Shown one piece after another: positions 1 through 6,501 of a stretch of DNA of 12,097 bases. How positions within the stretch are numbered: position 1 is the first letter of the stretch; each line of letters begins with the position of its first letter. The DNA is from Deferribacterales bacterium UBA4806 (GTDB taxonomy: Bacteria > Chrysiogenota > Deferribacteres > Deferribacterales > UBA228): assembly GCA_002402635.1 (NCBI GenBank), contig DHGE01000124.1, forward strand, positions 1-12,097, given 5' to 3'. The notes beneath the pieces are model-generated. The model was not told where the DNA came from. It was given only the letters and a program-made list of their open reading frames with translations, and searched no databases. The position numbers were made by a program, and so were the translations under genes.

Positions 1-168
1 TGGCAGTTTGCCTTCTTTATTAAAATAAGCTGCAATATCTATTGTTGAATTTTTTATATTAAAGGATGCTTTATTATAGGCTCTTATTTTAAATGGGTCT
101 TCATCTTTCAGCTCAAGATATTGGGCATATCCTTCAAATATATTTGCAATATATTCATTATTTATCAT
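1..168 (-). CDS. polX: DNA polymerase X (PolX), N-terminal fragment cut by the window edge
   Basis: Only the first 56 codons are present; the gene continues past position 1. The translation begins MINNEYIANIFEGYAQ and continues with a stretch around residues 13-35 (LELKDEDPFKIRAYNKA). This matches the start of bacterial family X polymerases, whose N-terminal 8-kDa helical domain typically reads I-F-x-x-I-A-x-x-L-E-x-K-x-x-N-P-F-R-I-R-A-Y. Full-length relatives are about 570 residues: a Pol beta-like domain followed by a PHP metal-dependent 3'-5' exonuclease domain, acting in gap-filling DNA repair. Neither the catalytic aspartates nor the PHP domain can be checked here. The ATG at 168 is directly preceded by an in-frame TAA and has no clear Shine-Dalgarno sequence. 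It lies 71 nt downstream of the TPR gene on the same strand. The assignment rests on a short N-terminal match. Confidence 0.72.
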   Translation of the reverse strand, partial: MINNEYIANIFEGYAQYLELKDEDPFKIRAYNKASFNIKNSTIDIAAYFNKEGKLP

Positions 169-176
169 TTATATAC

Positions 177-204
177 ATATTATCATTGTAACTAAAAACT
201 GCAA
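177..204 (-). promoter_or_regulatory. Weak candidate promoter upstream of polX
   Basis: On the minus strand, TTGCAG (204-199) is followed after 16 nt by TAATAT (182-177), with the polX ATG only 8 nt beyond. The -35 match is poor and the region is generally AT-rich, so this may be chance. If real, the transcript would be leaderless or nearly so, which would fit the missing Shine-Dalgarno sequence. The same gap contains a purely A/T-rich inverted repeat (193-200 with 208-215), too weak to call a terminator. Confidence 0.22.
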
Positions 205-239
205 AAAAGTTTTTAATACATGTTAAATACCTTGATCCT

Positions 240-1862
240 TCAATTAAATATATACTTAAAAGCGCCAGGATTTATTTTATAAACCTCATAAAGAGTTTCG
301 TATGTTTTTTCTTTATCTCGCATATCAAAATATATGTCAGTTATTTTTATTAATAATTTACTTTTATATTGTACATCTCTAGTTAACTCTATAGCTTTCT
401 TATAAAATTCAATCGCCCTATCATATTCCTTCAACCCCTCATAACACAACCCAATATTAAAAAGAATATTAAAGTCATTAGAAGTCCCTATTAGTGGCAT
501 TAGTATCTCAATTGCTTTCTTATACGATTTGTTTTTAATTAGTTCAAGAGCTTGTGAATAAATTAAATCATTTTTTTCTACCTCCTCTTTAACTTCATTT
601 GTTAGTTTTTTGTCTTCAAAAATAACCTCAATTTCAGGTAATTCTTCTTCTTTTTCTTTTAAGTCATCGATACTTGCCATTTTTTTAAAAGTTGTATCTT
701 CAAGATTTCTCACCTTAGGCTCTTTTAATTCTAATGTAGCAGTAATATTGGCTAACTCATCTAATCTATCTTCAATTTGTTTTTTAATCTCTTCATCACC
801 ATTTGCAATCTCAAGAGCCTTTTTTAAAATAATATTTGCAGCAATATTATTTTTACATCTTATGAGATATAAAGCTATACTATAAAGAATTCTTGGATCT
901 TTTATTTTCTCATGGCCCTTTACTAAAAAATCAATTTGATCCTTACTAGGATCTTCTATCGTGTATAAACGTTCTAATATGTACCTTAAACCGGCAGTAT
1001 CATTTTTTTCAGAAAAGATTTCAAATCCAACTTTATAAACCTCTAGATTCTTATATTTATCATGAATCTTTTTTACCAATTCTCCTATTTCATCATAATC
1101 AAAACTATTGAGGATCCTTTTATAAAATTCCATATCAAGGGCAGTACATATATTTATAAAATAATTAATACAATGTTTAACAAAATAACTTAAATTACTT
1201 TTATTACTCTTAAAATATTCTAAAGAGTCTTTTATATTTTGGCCAATATCACAGTCATATTTAGCGGCTATATCTATTAATTTATTTAACGCTTCTTTAT
1301 CACCACTTTCTTTTGCATAGGACATACAATCTTTAACTGCCAAATTTATTAGCATTTTGTTATCTAAAGATACAAAACGATTAATTACTTCAAAACAGAC
1401 GTCTATAGATTTATCTAATTTATTATAATTTAGTAGTTTAACAAATACTTCTGAGGCCTCAGTATACATATCTTTTTTTAAATATAGATCTCCAAGAACA
1501 AAAAGTGTTTGTATCGTCTCTTTCCTCATATTAGATTTTTCATAGACAATTACCATTTTGTTGTAAATTTCAATATCATCTGGAAACTTTTTAATTAATT
1601 TTTTTAGTAGAGCAATTGATGAATTGTAATTATTATTTTCAATATAAACATCTATCAACTTGAGACAAATATTTTTATATTTATATAAATCATTATCTCT
1701 CAAGTATATTTCTGATAATAAATGTAAAGCTTCTAGATTAAACTCATTCTCCCCCAAAAGTTCAATACACATATTAGCTGCTTTTTTTAAATTTCCCTTT
1801 CGGAAATAATTTCTAGCTATTTCAATGTTTTTTACCGTTTTATTTCTAAATAGATCAAACAT
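240..1862 (-). CDS. Tetratricopeptide-repeat protein of unknown function
   Basis: A 540-residue soluble protein with no signal peptide or membrane segment. Residues about 15-165 form several degenerate TPR-like helix pairs, with recurring small-residue/aromatic spacing such as YFRKGNLKKAANMCIELLG and KNDMYTEASEVFVKLL-type segments. The middle (about 165-370) is helical and probably made of diverged repeats. Residues about 375-430 form a charged, low-complexity, Glu/Lys-rich linker. A second, better-conserved TPR pair (about 431-500, e.g. NIGLCYEGLKEYDRAIEFYKKA) is near the C-terminus. TPR arrays are protein-interaction scaffolds; no enzymatic domain is visible, so no specific role is assigned. 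The frame is open to an upstream ATG at 1883, but I chose the ATG at 1862 because AGAGGG lies 5 nt before it. It follows queD after 42 nt and precedes polX, so it is probably co-transcribed with the rluB-queD end of the operon. Confidence 0.85.
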   Translation of the reverse strand: MFDLFRNKTVKNIEIARNYFRKGNLKKAANMCIELLGENEFNLEALHLLSEIYLRDNDLYKYKNICLKLIDVYIENNNYNSSIALLKKLIKKFPDDIEIYNKMVIVYEKSNMRKETIQTLFVLGDLYLKKDMYTEASEVFVKLLNYNKLDKSIDVCFEVINRFVSLDNKMLINLAVKDCMSYAKESGDKEALNKLIDIAAKYDCDIGQNIKDSLEYFKSNKSNLSYFVKHCINYFINICTALDMEFYKRILNSFDYDEIGELVKKIHDKYKNLEVYKVGFEIFSEKNDTAGLRYILERLYTIEDPSKDQIDFLVKGHEKIKDPRILYSIALYLIRCKNNIAANIILKKALEIANGDEEIKKQIEDRLDELANITATLELKEPKVRNLEDTTFKKMASIDDLKEKEEELPEIEVIFEDKKLTNEVKEEVEKNDLIYSQALELIKNKSYKKAIEILMPLIGTSNDFNILFNIGLCYEGLKEYDRAIEFYKKAIELTRDVQYKSKLLIKITDIYFDMRDKEKTYETLYEVYKINPGAFKYIFN

Positions 1863-1867
1863 TTTTA

Positions 1868-1873
1868 CCCTCT
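1868..1873 (-). promoter_or_regulatory. Ribosome binding site deciding the TPR-protein start
   Basis: AGAGGG on the minus strand ends 5 nt before the ATG at 1862. The alternative in-frame ATG at 1883 has only A/T sequence upstream and would place this site inside the gene. This favours the shorter, 540-residue product. Confidence 0.7.
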
Positions 1874-1904
1874 TTATTAACAAATAATATATAAATAATA
1901 TTTT

Positions 1905-2276
1905 TCAACTACTATGTTTTTCATAATAAGTAACAGCTGTATTATCTGTCTCCCACACAGTAACAGAATCAATTCGTTTATGCCATAACTTCTTCATTTC
2001 ATTATATATATATTTAGCTAAATTTTCACTAGTAGGATTAGTATCAGCAAAAATTGTCACTTCATTTAAATATTTATGATCTAACATTTCAAGTACTTTC
2101 TTTAATGAGATTTTAATGTCCTTAAAATCTATTAACAACCCATTTTCACCAAGCTCTGAGCCTCCTAAAACCACCTCTACTTTATAATTATGCCCATGGA
2201 GTTCTTCGCATTTTCCTTTGTAATTTCTTAGGTTATGTGCAGCTGAAAAAGAATCAATAACTTTAAGCTTATACAT
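1905..2276 (-). CDS. queD: 6-carboxy-5,6,7,8-tetrahydropterin synthase (QueD/PTPS family)
   Basis: A 123-residue T-fold enzyme, the usual length for bacterial QueD. QueD converts 7,8-dihydroneopterin triphosphate to 6-carboxytetrahydropterin in queuosine (7-deazaguanine tRNA modification) synthesis. The zinc ligands are visible as H14 (FSAAHNL), H27 and H29 (CEELHGHNY). The catalytic Cys is C23 and the catalytic pair is D66-H67 (LDHKYLNE). E109 in VTVWETD is the conserved substrate-anchoring glutamate. The C-x3-HGH spacing favours QueD over eukaryotic-type 6-pyruvoyl-tetrahydropterin synthase. A strong Shine-Dalgarno (GAGGGGG) precedes the ATG and lies inside the end of rluB; the two genes overlap by 8 nt, so translation is likely coupled. 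No queC, queE or queF is in the window, so the rest of the pathway must be elsewhere. Confidence 0.93.
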   Translation of the reverse strand: MYKLKVIDSFSAAHNLRNYKGKCEELHGHNYKVEVVLGGSELGENGLLIDFKDIKISLKKVLEMLDHKYLNEVTIFADTNPTSENLAKYIYNEMKKLWHKRIDSVTVWETDNTAVTYYEKHSS

Positions 2277-2982
2277 TTTTTATCCCCCTCAACTCATGTA
2301 TATCCAAGTTTTTATATTCTCCTGGTTTTAAATCTCCCAAAAGAATAGGCCCTATTCTCACCCTTATTAGCTTTATAACATTAACATTGCAATATTTAAA
2401 CATTTTCCTAATTTGTCTTTTTTTCCCTTCATGGATTAATACTTTATACATTAGTTTTCCACTTCTAATGATTTTACATTCCTTGTAATGCACGTCACCA
2501 ATAGTTAAACCTTTTTGAAGCATCATCATGTCCTTTTCAGACAAGCAATGATCTACATACACCAAATATTCTTTCTCAACATGATTTTCTGGTAAAAGCA
2601 ATCTTTCTATTAGATCGCCATCGTTACAAAAAAACATTAAACCCTCACTCTTATAATCTAATCTACCGGCATAAGATAGTCTAAATTTATTAAATGGCTC
2701 AAAGTCAATTAAACTTCGTTTACAACCCTGGCTAATATAACTTGAAAGTACGTTTACAGGTTTATAAAACTTAATAAATATTTCCTTATCAATATTAAGT
2801 TTCACATCATTAACTGTAATTATATCAGTTTCGGGATTAACTTTTACTGATGGGTCTTGTATAAATTTACCATTAATTTTTACAAGCCCATTGAAAATAA
2901 GTAGATCTGCTTGCCTTCTCGAATAGATACCAGATTTAGCTATAAATTTATTTAATCTAATTCTTTCTTCAATTCTTGCCAT
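2269..2982 (-). CDS. rluB: 23S rRNA pseudouridine synthase, RluB/RsuA family
   Basis: A 237-residue enzyme that isomerises a specific uridine in rRNA to pseudouridine. Residues about 8-55 form an S4 RNA-binding domain (RLNKFIAKSGIYSRRQADLL, followed by G-x-V-x-I-N-G). The catalytic domain follows, with the family motif GRLDYKSEGLM at 106-116 and the catalytic aspartate at D109. The conserved H-E-G-K-K-R-Q-I-R-K-M-F block lies near residues 185-195. Position next to scpB is a very common bacterial arrangement for the RluB subgroup and supports RluB over RsuA, RluE or RluF, although target specificity cannot be read from sequence alone. The gene starts inside scpB (31-nt overlap). GAGAG just before the ATG serves as a ribosome binding site, so it is probably translationally coupled to scpB. 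Confidence 0.9.
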   Translation of the reverse strand: MARIEERIRLNKFIAKSGIYSRRQADLLIFNGLVKINGKFIQDPSVKVNPETDIITVNDVKLNIDKEIFIKFYKPVNVLSSYISQGCKRSLIDFEPFNKFRLSYAGRLDYKSEGLMFFCNDGDLIERLLLPENHVEKEYLVYVDHCLSEKDMMMLQKGLTIGDVHYKECKIIRSGKLMYKVLIHEGKKRQIRKMFKYCNVNVIKLIRVRIGPILLGDLKPGEYKNLDIHELRGIKNV

Positions 2983-3473
2983 TCTCTCAAAGTTGGTAAA
3001 TCTGAAATGTTGTTGAGTCCAAAATACTCATAAAAATCATTTGTTACAGAATACAGAAGTGGTCTACCAGGAACATCTTTTCTACCAGAGATTTTAATAA
3101 GATTTTTATCTAACAACTGCTTTATTGTTCCTGTTGAATTTACACCTCTAATATAATCAATTTCTTGCTTTGTAATTGGTTGGTTATAAGCAATGATTGC
3201 TATGGTCTCTTTAGCTGATTTAGTCAATTTTTCACTTTTTAATTCAAAAAATTTTGAGCATTCATCAAATATTTCGCTATCGACCACCATTTGATAACCA
3301 TCAGCAACTCTAATAATTTTCAAACCGATTTCTAATCTGTTAAAATTACTAACATATTCAATAAGTTTGTTTTCAATATCAAATGGTTCTATTATATCTT
3401 TAAGCCTTTCAGAAGAAATAGACTTGCCAGATAAAAAGAGTAGAGCATAAAATATTTTATTTTCTTCACTCAT
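2952..3473 (-). CDS. scpB: Segregation and condensation protein B (ScpB)
   Basis: A 173-residue winged-helix protein, slightly shorter than many ScpB proteins (about 180-200). ScpB dimers bind the ScpA kleisin and, with SMC, form the condensin complex that organises and segregates the chromosome. Two winged-helix domains are apparent, about residues 5-75 and 82-155. The hallmark second-domain signature is ETIAIIAYNQPITKQEID (89-106) followed by IRGVNS, and then GRPLLYSVTNDFYEYFGL (136-153). The ATG is 4 nt beyond the scpA stop and lacks a strong Shine-Dalgarno sequence, so it probably depends on ribosomes finishing scpA. This arrangement would keep the two partners in step. The 3' end overlaps rluB by 31 nt. 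Confidence 0.95.
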   Translation of the reverse strand: MSEENKIFYALLFLSGKSISSERLKDIIEPFDIENKLIEYVSNFNRLEIGLKIIRVADGYQMVVDSEIFDECSKFFELKSEKLTKSAKETIAIIAYNQPITKQEIDYIRGVNSTGTIKQLLDKNLIKISGRKDVPGRPLLYSVTNDFYEYFGLNNISDLPTLREWQELKKELD

Positions 3474-3477
3474 ATTT

Positions 3478-4176
3478 TTACAATCTGCGAATATAAATGT
3501 CCTTAAATGGTTCTTTTTGCAAAGCAGAAATGAACTTCAATTTAATTAATTCTAACATAGCAATTAATGAGGCTGCTATTTCATATCTATCAAAAAAGGA
3601 ATTTACTATCTCTCTATATAAAAGTGATTCTCTACTTAAAATTATATTTTTTACTTTTGATATAACATCTTTAAAATTCACATTAACTTTATCTAATTTT
3701 ATATCAACTTTTTCTTTGCAAACTATAGGAAAATAATAATGGGCAAGTGTATATGCATCATAAATACTCTCTCTGTTGACTTTTAACTCTATCTGTTCAC
3801 GTCTCTTCAAATTTTTTATGGCTTTTGCCTCACATTCATCCAGGTATGTACTAACATCTCTATAAAACGAATACTCTAAAAGTCTCTGGCCCAGTTTAAA
3901 TTTTTCTTCCTCTACATCAATGTCAGGCGTGTCTATTTTTTCAGAAGGCAACAACATTTTTGATTTTAAATAAACAAGATATGATGCAAGATTTATGAAA
4001 TCTGCAGCAATTTCCAATTGTAATTTTTCTATATCTTTAATTGAATTAAGGAATTGGTCAGCTATTGTTACTATTGATATGTCATATATATTCATTTCGT
4101 TCTTTTTTATTAAATAAATTAAAAGATCTAATGGACCTTCAAAATTTTCTAATTTTATATCTAAAATATCTAAAAT
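3478..4176 (-). CDS. scpA: Segregation and condensation protein A (ScpA kleisin), apparent ATT start
   Basis: ScpA is the kleisin that bridges the SMC heads and binds ScpB. The first in-frame ATG (4095) is internal. Upstream of it the same frame encodes the invariant kleisin N-terminus IKLENFEGPLDLLIYLIKK, needed for contact with the SMC neck. The frame is open upstream to a TAA at 4216-4218, but between that stop and 4095 there is no ATG, GTG or TTG. The best initiator is ATT at 4176-4174, which lies 7 nt after AAGAGAGG and gives a 232-residue protein, normal for ScpA. A second ATT (4167-4165) is 16 nt from that site and an ATA (4158-4156) is further away. Other family features are AADFINLASYLVYLKSKMLLP (in two parts across residues 53-73) and the C-terminal winged helix ending SALQKEPFKDIYIRRL. 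The start overlaps the trpS stop by 7 nt, suggesting coupled translation. The identity is secure; the start codon is inferred. Confidence 0.93.
   Translation of the reverse strand: MLDILDIKLENFEGPLDLLIYLIKKNEMNIYDISIVTIADQFLNSIKDIEKLQLEIAADFINLASYLVYLKSKMLLPSEKIDTPDIDVEEEKFKLGQRLLEYSFYRDVSTYLDECEAKAIKNLKRREQIELKVNRESIYDAYTLAHYYFPIVCKEKVDIKLDKVNVNFKDVISKVKNIILSRESLLYREIVNSFFDRYEIAASLIAMLELIKLKFISALQKEPFKDIYIRRL
4159..4176 (-). repeat. Exact 9-bp tandem duplication across the trpS stop and scpA start
   Basis: The plus-strand unit ATCTAAAAT occurs at 4159-4167 and 4168-4176 with no gap. On the minus strand it reads ATTTTAGAT twice, exactly three scpA codons (Ile-Leu-Asp) per copy. One copy carries the inferred scpA ATT initiator and the trpS TAG stop; the other carries a second ATT. 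Loss of one copy would stay in frame for scpA. Confidence 0.85.
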
Positions 4177-5162
4177 TTTAGAGCCTCTCTTATCTTCTTC
4201 ATCTTTGATTTTGCCTTATTTAATGCCTTATTTTGTGCATTTTCTAAAATTTCGTAAAGATCTTTATCTCTATAACTATCTGTAATTAAAACTCTCTTTT
4301 CCTGAAAAGAGCTTAAAAAGTCAATCAAATGACTTAATAGAATTCTTTTGCAGTCAATACAACCTATTTTTGCACCAGTACAACCTTCAATAATAAACCT
4401 TTTTTCTTCTTCAATAGAAAATATTTTATGATAATCGAAGACAGGACATTTTTCTGGATCTCCAGGATCTACTCTTCTCTTTCTGTTTGTATCTGTCATC
4501 ATTGTAAGTATTTTCTTCTCCACATCCTTTAAGTCATCATGCAGCCATATAGCATTATTATAGGACTTACTCATTTTTCGGCCATCAATCCCAGGGATCT
4601 TTGGGCTTTCAGTGATATATGCTTCTGGCTCAAAAAAGAGATCCTCACCAAAATAGAAATTAAATCGTCTAACTAACTCTCTTGATAATTCTATGTGGGG
4701 TAATTGATCAATACCTACTGGCACATATTTTGCGTCATACAGAATAATGTCCGATGTCATCAAAACAGGATAACCCAGAAAACCATAATTAGAGAGGTCT
4801 TTGCCATCTTTAGACATCTCTTGCTTAATTTCCTTATATGTAGGACACCTTTCTAACCAGCTTATAGGTGTAATCATAGAAAGAAGCAAAAATAATTCGG
4901 AATGATATGGATTTAACGATTGAATAAAAATTACAGCTTTATCAATATTAATACCTGAAGCCAACCAGTCCAATACCATTTCTCTTGAATTCTCTTTAAT
5001 GTGTGACGTATCCTCAAAATGCGTTGTCAAGGCATGCCAATCTGCAACAAAGAAATAACAATCATATTGTTCCTGTAATTTAACCCAGTTTCTAATTGCA
5101 CCAAAATAATGTCCAATATGCAACCTTCCTGTTGGTCTCATGCCACTAACAACAATGTCCAT
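4170..5162 (-). CDS. trpS: Tryptophan-tRNA ligase (TrpRS) with a candidate Fe-S motif
   Basis: Charges tRNA-Trp with tryptophan in the cytoplasm; class Ic Rossmann-fold synthetase, 330 residues, as expected. The HIGH-type motif is PTGRLHIGHYFGA (about 10-22) and the KMSKS loop is GRKMSKSYNNA (about 194-204). VGIDQLPHIELSREL is the conserved segment between them. Four cysteines at 239, 261, 268 and 271 have spacing C-x21-C-x6-C-x2-C. This is nearly the spacing known for the [4Fe-4S] cluster of Thermotoga maritima TrpRS (C-x22-C-x6-C-x2-C), near the anticodon-binding region. I chose the ATG at 5162 because GTGAGGT ends 5 nt earlier; the frame could extend to a TTG at 5177 but that lacks such a site. 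It starts 7 nt after the protease stop and ends overlapping the inferred scpA start. Confidence 0.95.
   Translation of the reverse strand: MDIVVSGMRPTGRLHIGHYFGAIRNWVKLQEQYDCYFFVADWHALTTHFEDTSHIKENSREMVLDWLASGINIDKAVIFIQSLNPYHSELFLLLSMITPISWLERCPTYKEIKQEMSKDGKDLSNYGFLGYPVLMTSDIILYDAKYVPVGIDQLPHIELSRELVRRFNFYFGEDLFFEPEAYITESPKIPGIDGRKMSKSYNNAIWLHDDLKDVEKKILTMMTDTNRKRRVDPGDPEKCPVFDYHKIFSIEEEKRFIIEGCTGAKIGCIDCKRILLSHLIDFLSSFQEKRVLITDSYRDKDLYEILENAQNKALNKAKSKMKKIREALKF
4184..4191 (-). promoter_or_regulatory. Ribosome binding site for scpA, inside trpS
   Basis: AAGAGAGG on the minus strand is a strong Shine-Dalgarno match. It ends 7 nt before the ATT at 4176 and lies inside the last codons of trpS. 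There is no ATG, GTG or TTG in the scpA frame at a usable distance, so it is the main evidence for ATT initiation. Confidence 0.65.
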
Positions 5163-5166
5163 TTTT

Positions 5167-5173
5167 ACCTCAC
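5167..5173 (-). promoter_or_regulatory. Ribosome binding site deciding the trpS start
   Basis: GTGAGGT on the minus strand includes the TGA stop of the protease gene and sits just before the ATG at 5162, with 5 nt after the GG. It supports ATG 5162 over the in-frame TTG at 5177 and suggests coupling of trpS to the protease gene. Confidence 0.7.
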
Positions 5174-5805
5174 ACAAGTAATTTTACTAAAAATTGAATA
5201 ACAGGAACAATAAAATAATTAACCACGTTTGTCATTAAAAGAAGTATGACAATGATAATACCATATGGTTCTAGTTTTGAAAAACCGACAGCTTTTGTAG
5301 GCGGTAATAATGATTGCAAAATTCTCCCTCCATCCAAAGGGAGTATTGGTATTAAATTAAAAATTGCTAATGCAATATTGATTTGAACAGAAAAATAAAA
5401 CATATAGACTATTGCTTCAAAAACATGAAAAATCTTAATATTTTCAAAGCTAAGCCCTGATAATAATTGTAATATAATGGCTGAAACAATAGCTGTCATA
5501 AAGTTTGATATTGGACCAGCTGCTGCAACACAAAGAATACCATATTTTTTATTATGTAAATTATTAAAATTTACGGGCACTGGTTTTGCCCATCCAAATA
5601 ATCTTGTAATTAATAAAAATAATAATCCTATAATATCTATATGGGCAAAAGGATTAAGAGTTAGTCTACCCGCTAATTTAGCTGTATTATCTCCAAATTT
5701 ATATGCTACAAAACCATGTGAAAATTCATGAATGGTTACTGCAAATAAAAAAGGAACAAAAGCTATTGATAATTCTCTTATATATTTTGCTAAATCTATA
5801 TCCAT
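5170..5805 (-). CDS. M50-family site-2 protease (intramembrane zinc metalloprotease)
   Basis: A 211-residue multi-pass membrane protein of the short, PDZ-less S2P subgroup. The zinc-binding HExxH is HEFSH at 26-30 inside the first membrane helix, following the typical A-x-T-x-H-E pattern. The third zinc ligand is D158 in NLIPILPLDGGR (150-161), the family NPxxPLDGG-type motif. Hydrophobic segments at about 13-35, 55-72, 90-116, 126-155 and 177-208 give the usual helical bundle. The family cuts transmembrane anchors of regulators or clears membrane proteins, but the substrate here is unknown. The gene is 3 nt after the ispD stop and has no strong Shine-Dalgarno sequence, so it is probably translationally coupled. 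M50-trpS-scpA-scpB-rluB neighbourhoods recur in many bacteria and indicate co-expression more than shared function. Confidence 0.92.
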   Translation of the reverse strand: MDIDLAKYIRELSIAFVPFLFAVTIHEFSHGFVAYKFGDNTAKLAGRLTLNPFAHIDIIGLLFLLITRLFGWAKPVPVNFNNLHNKKYGILCVAAAGPISNFMTAIVSAIILQLLSGLSFENIKIFHVFEAIVYMFYFSVQINIALAIFNLIPILPLDGGRILQSLLPPTKAVGFSKLEPYGIIIVILLLMTNVVNYFIVPVIQFLVKLLV

Positions 5806-5808
5806 AAA

Positions 5809-6501
5809 TTATGAATTCTTTTTAGACAAAAATGTTTTCATCAGAAATTTAACAAATGGTATGTCTTCCTTATATGTAATCTTGATGTTATAAAACATAG
5901 ACTTTACAAAAATCACTTTACCCCCTATATATTCTAATGCTTCTGATTCATCATAAATTATTTTATTTTTTTTCTCAATAACATCTAGCGCTGTCATCAA
6001 AGTTTTACGCTTAAAAACTTGGGGAGTATGAATTAAAACATACTGGTTTCTATCCAAACTTAATTTTACTATATTATCTTCACCAATTTCTTTTAGTGCA
6101 TCTCTCAATTGAATTCCACAAATTGCCCCATCATAATTCTCTATTGAAGTAATAACATTTTTTACAATTTTAGGTGTTATAATAGGCCTAACGGCATCAT
6201 GTATTAACACTATATCAGTATGACTTTCCAACAAACAATTAAAAACAGTTTCCTGCCTCAATTTACCTGCCTTTGATATAATATAATTTTTAATATTTAA
6301 CGATTCTAAAATTTTTTTAATAACATTTCTATCATCGTCTAAAACCCCTATAATAAATTTGTTAAAATTATAAGTCTCTTTAAGATTTTTAAGGGTATAA
6401 TATAATATTTCCTTTCCATTTATTTTATAATATTGTTTTTTTTCAATCTTAGAAAATCTGCTCCCCATACCTCCAGAAGGAATTATTGCATCTATTTTCA
6501 T
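5809..6501 (-). CDS. ispD: 2-C-methyl-D-erythritol 4-phosphate cytidylyltransferase (IspD)
   Basis: Makes CDP-methylerythritol from MEP and CTP in the MEP isoprenoid pathway. The protein has 230 residues, normal for stand-alone IspD. The CTP-binding loop is IPSGGMGSRFSKIEKKQYY (7-25), with R15 and K22 in the usual places; the common A-A-G opening is replaced by S-G-G, a tolerated variant. GKLRQETV (79-86) holds the conserved Arg. HDAVRP (101-106) holds the metal-binding D102 and R105. DRNQ (150-153), TPQVF (159-163) and NIKITYKED (205-213, K207) complete the active site. All key residues appear intact. The start overlaps the PIN/TRAM stop as ATGA. IspF, often next to or fused with IspD, is not in the window. 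Confidence 0.93.
   Translation of the reverse strand: MKIDAIIPSGGMGSRFSKIEKKQYYKINGKEILYYTLKNLKETYNFNKFIIGVLDDDRNVIKKILESLNIKNYIISKAGKLRQETVFNCLLESHTDIVLIHDAVRPIITPKIVKNVITSIENYDGAICGIQLRDALKEIGEDNIVKLSLDRNQYVLIHTPQVFKRKTLMTALDVIEKKNKIIYDESEALEYIGGKVIFVKSMFYNIKITYKEDIPFVKFLMKTFLSKKNS

Noticed and set aside
193..215. Inverted repeat TAAAAACT / AGTTTTTA as an intrinsic terminator after the TPR gene
   Set aside because: The 8-bp stem is almost all A-T with a 7-nt loop and no clear following U-tract, so it is expected by chance in this composition.
610..885. Open frames on the plus strand opposite the minus-strand genes (e.g. 610-885, 3497-3736, 5477-5731, 6652-6894, 9034-9240, 10617-10823)
   Set aside because: Each lies opposite a well-supported conserved gene (10617-10823 across the yggS/pgeF junction), has low-complexity or Ser/Phe/Ile-rich composition typical of antisense reading, and matches no family I know.
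1905..2276. queD as part of a DNA-modification (7-deazaguanine) defence island
   Set aside because: No dpdA, queC, queE or other deazaguanine genes lie nearby, and the surrounding genes are housekeeping.
4095..4095. ATG 4095 as the scpA start
   Set aside because: It would remove the conserved kleisin N-terminus (FEGPLDLL region), which is clearly encoded upstream in the same open frame, and no ribosome site precedes it.
4150..4180. Programmed -1 frameshift producing a TrpRS-ScpA fusion
   Set aside because: scpA is in the -1 frame relative to trpS, but CTA-AAA-TTT-TAG is not a good tandem slippery heptamer. A strong Shine-Dalgarno sequence and ATT already explain the frame, and the TrpRS end is normal.
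3478..5805. M50-trpS-scpA-scpB-rluB as a novel functional system
   Set aside because: This neighbourhood recurs in many bacterial phyla and is known conserved synteny of housekeeping genes.
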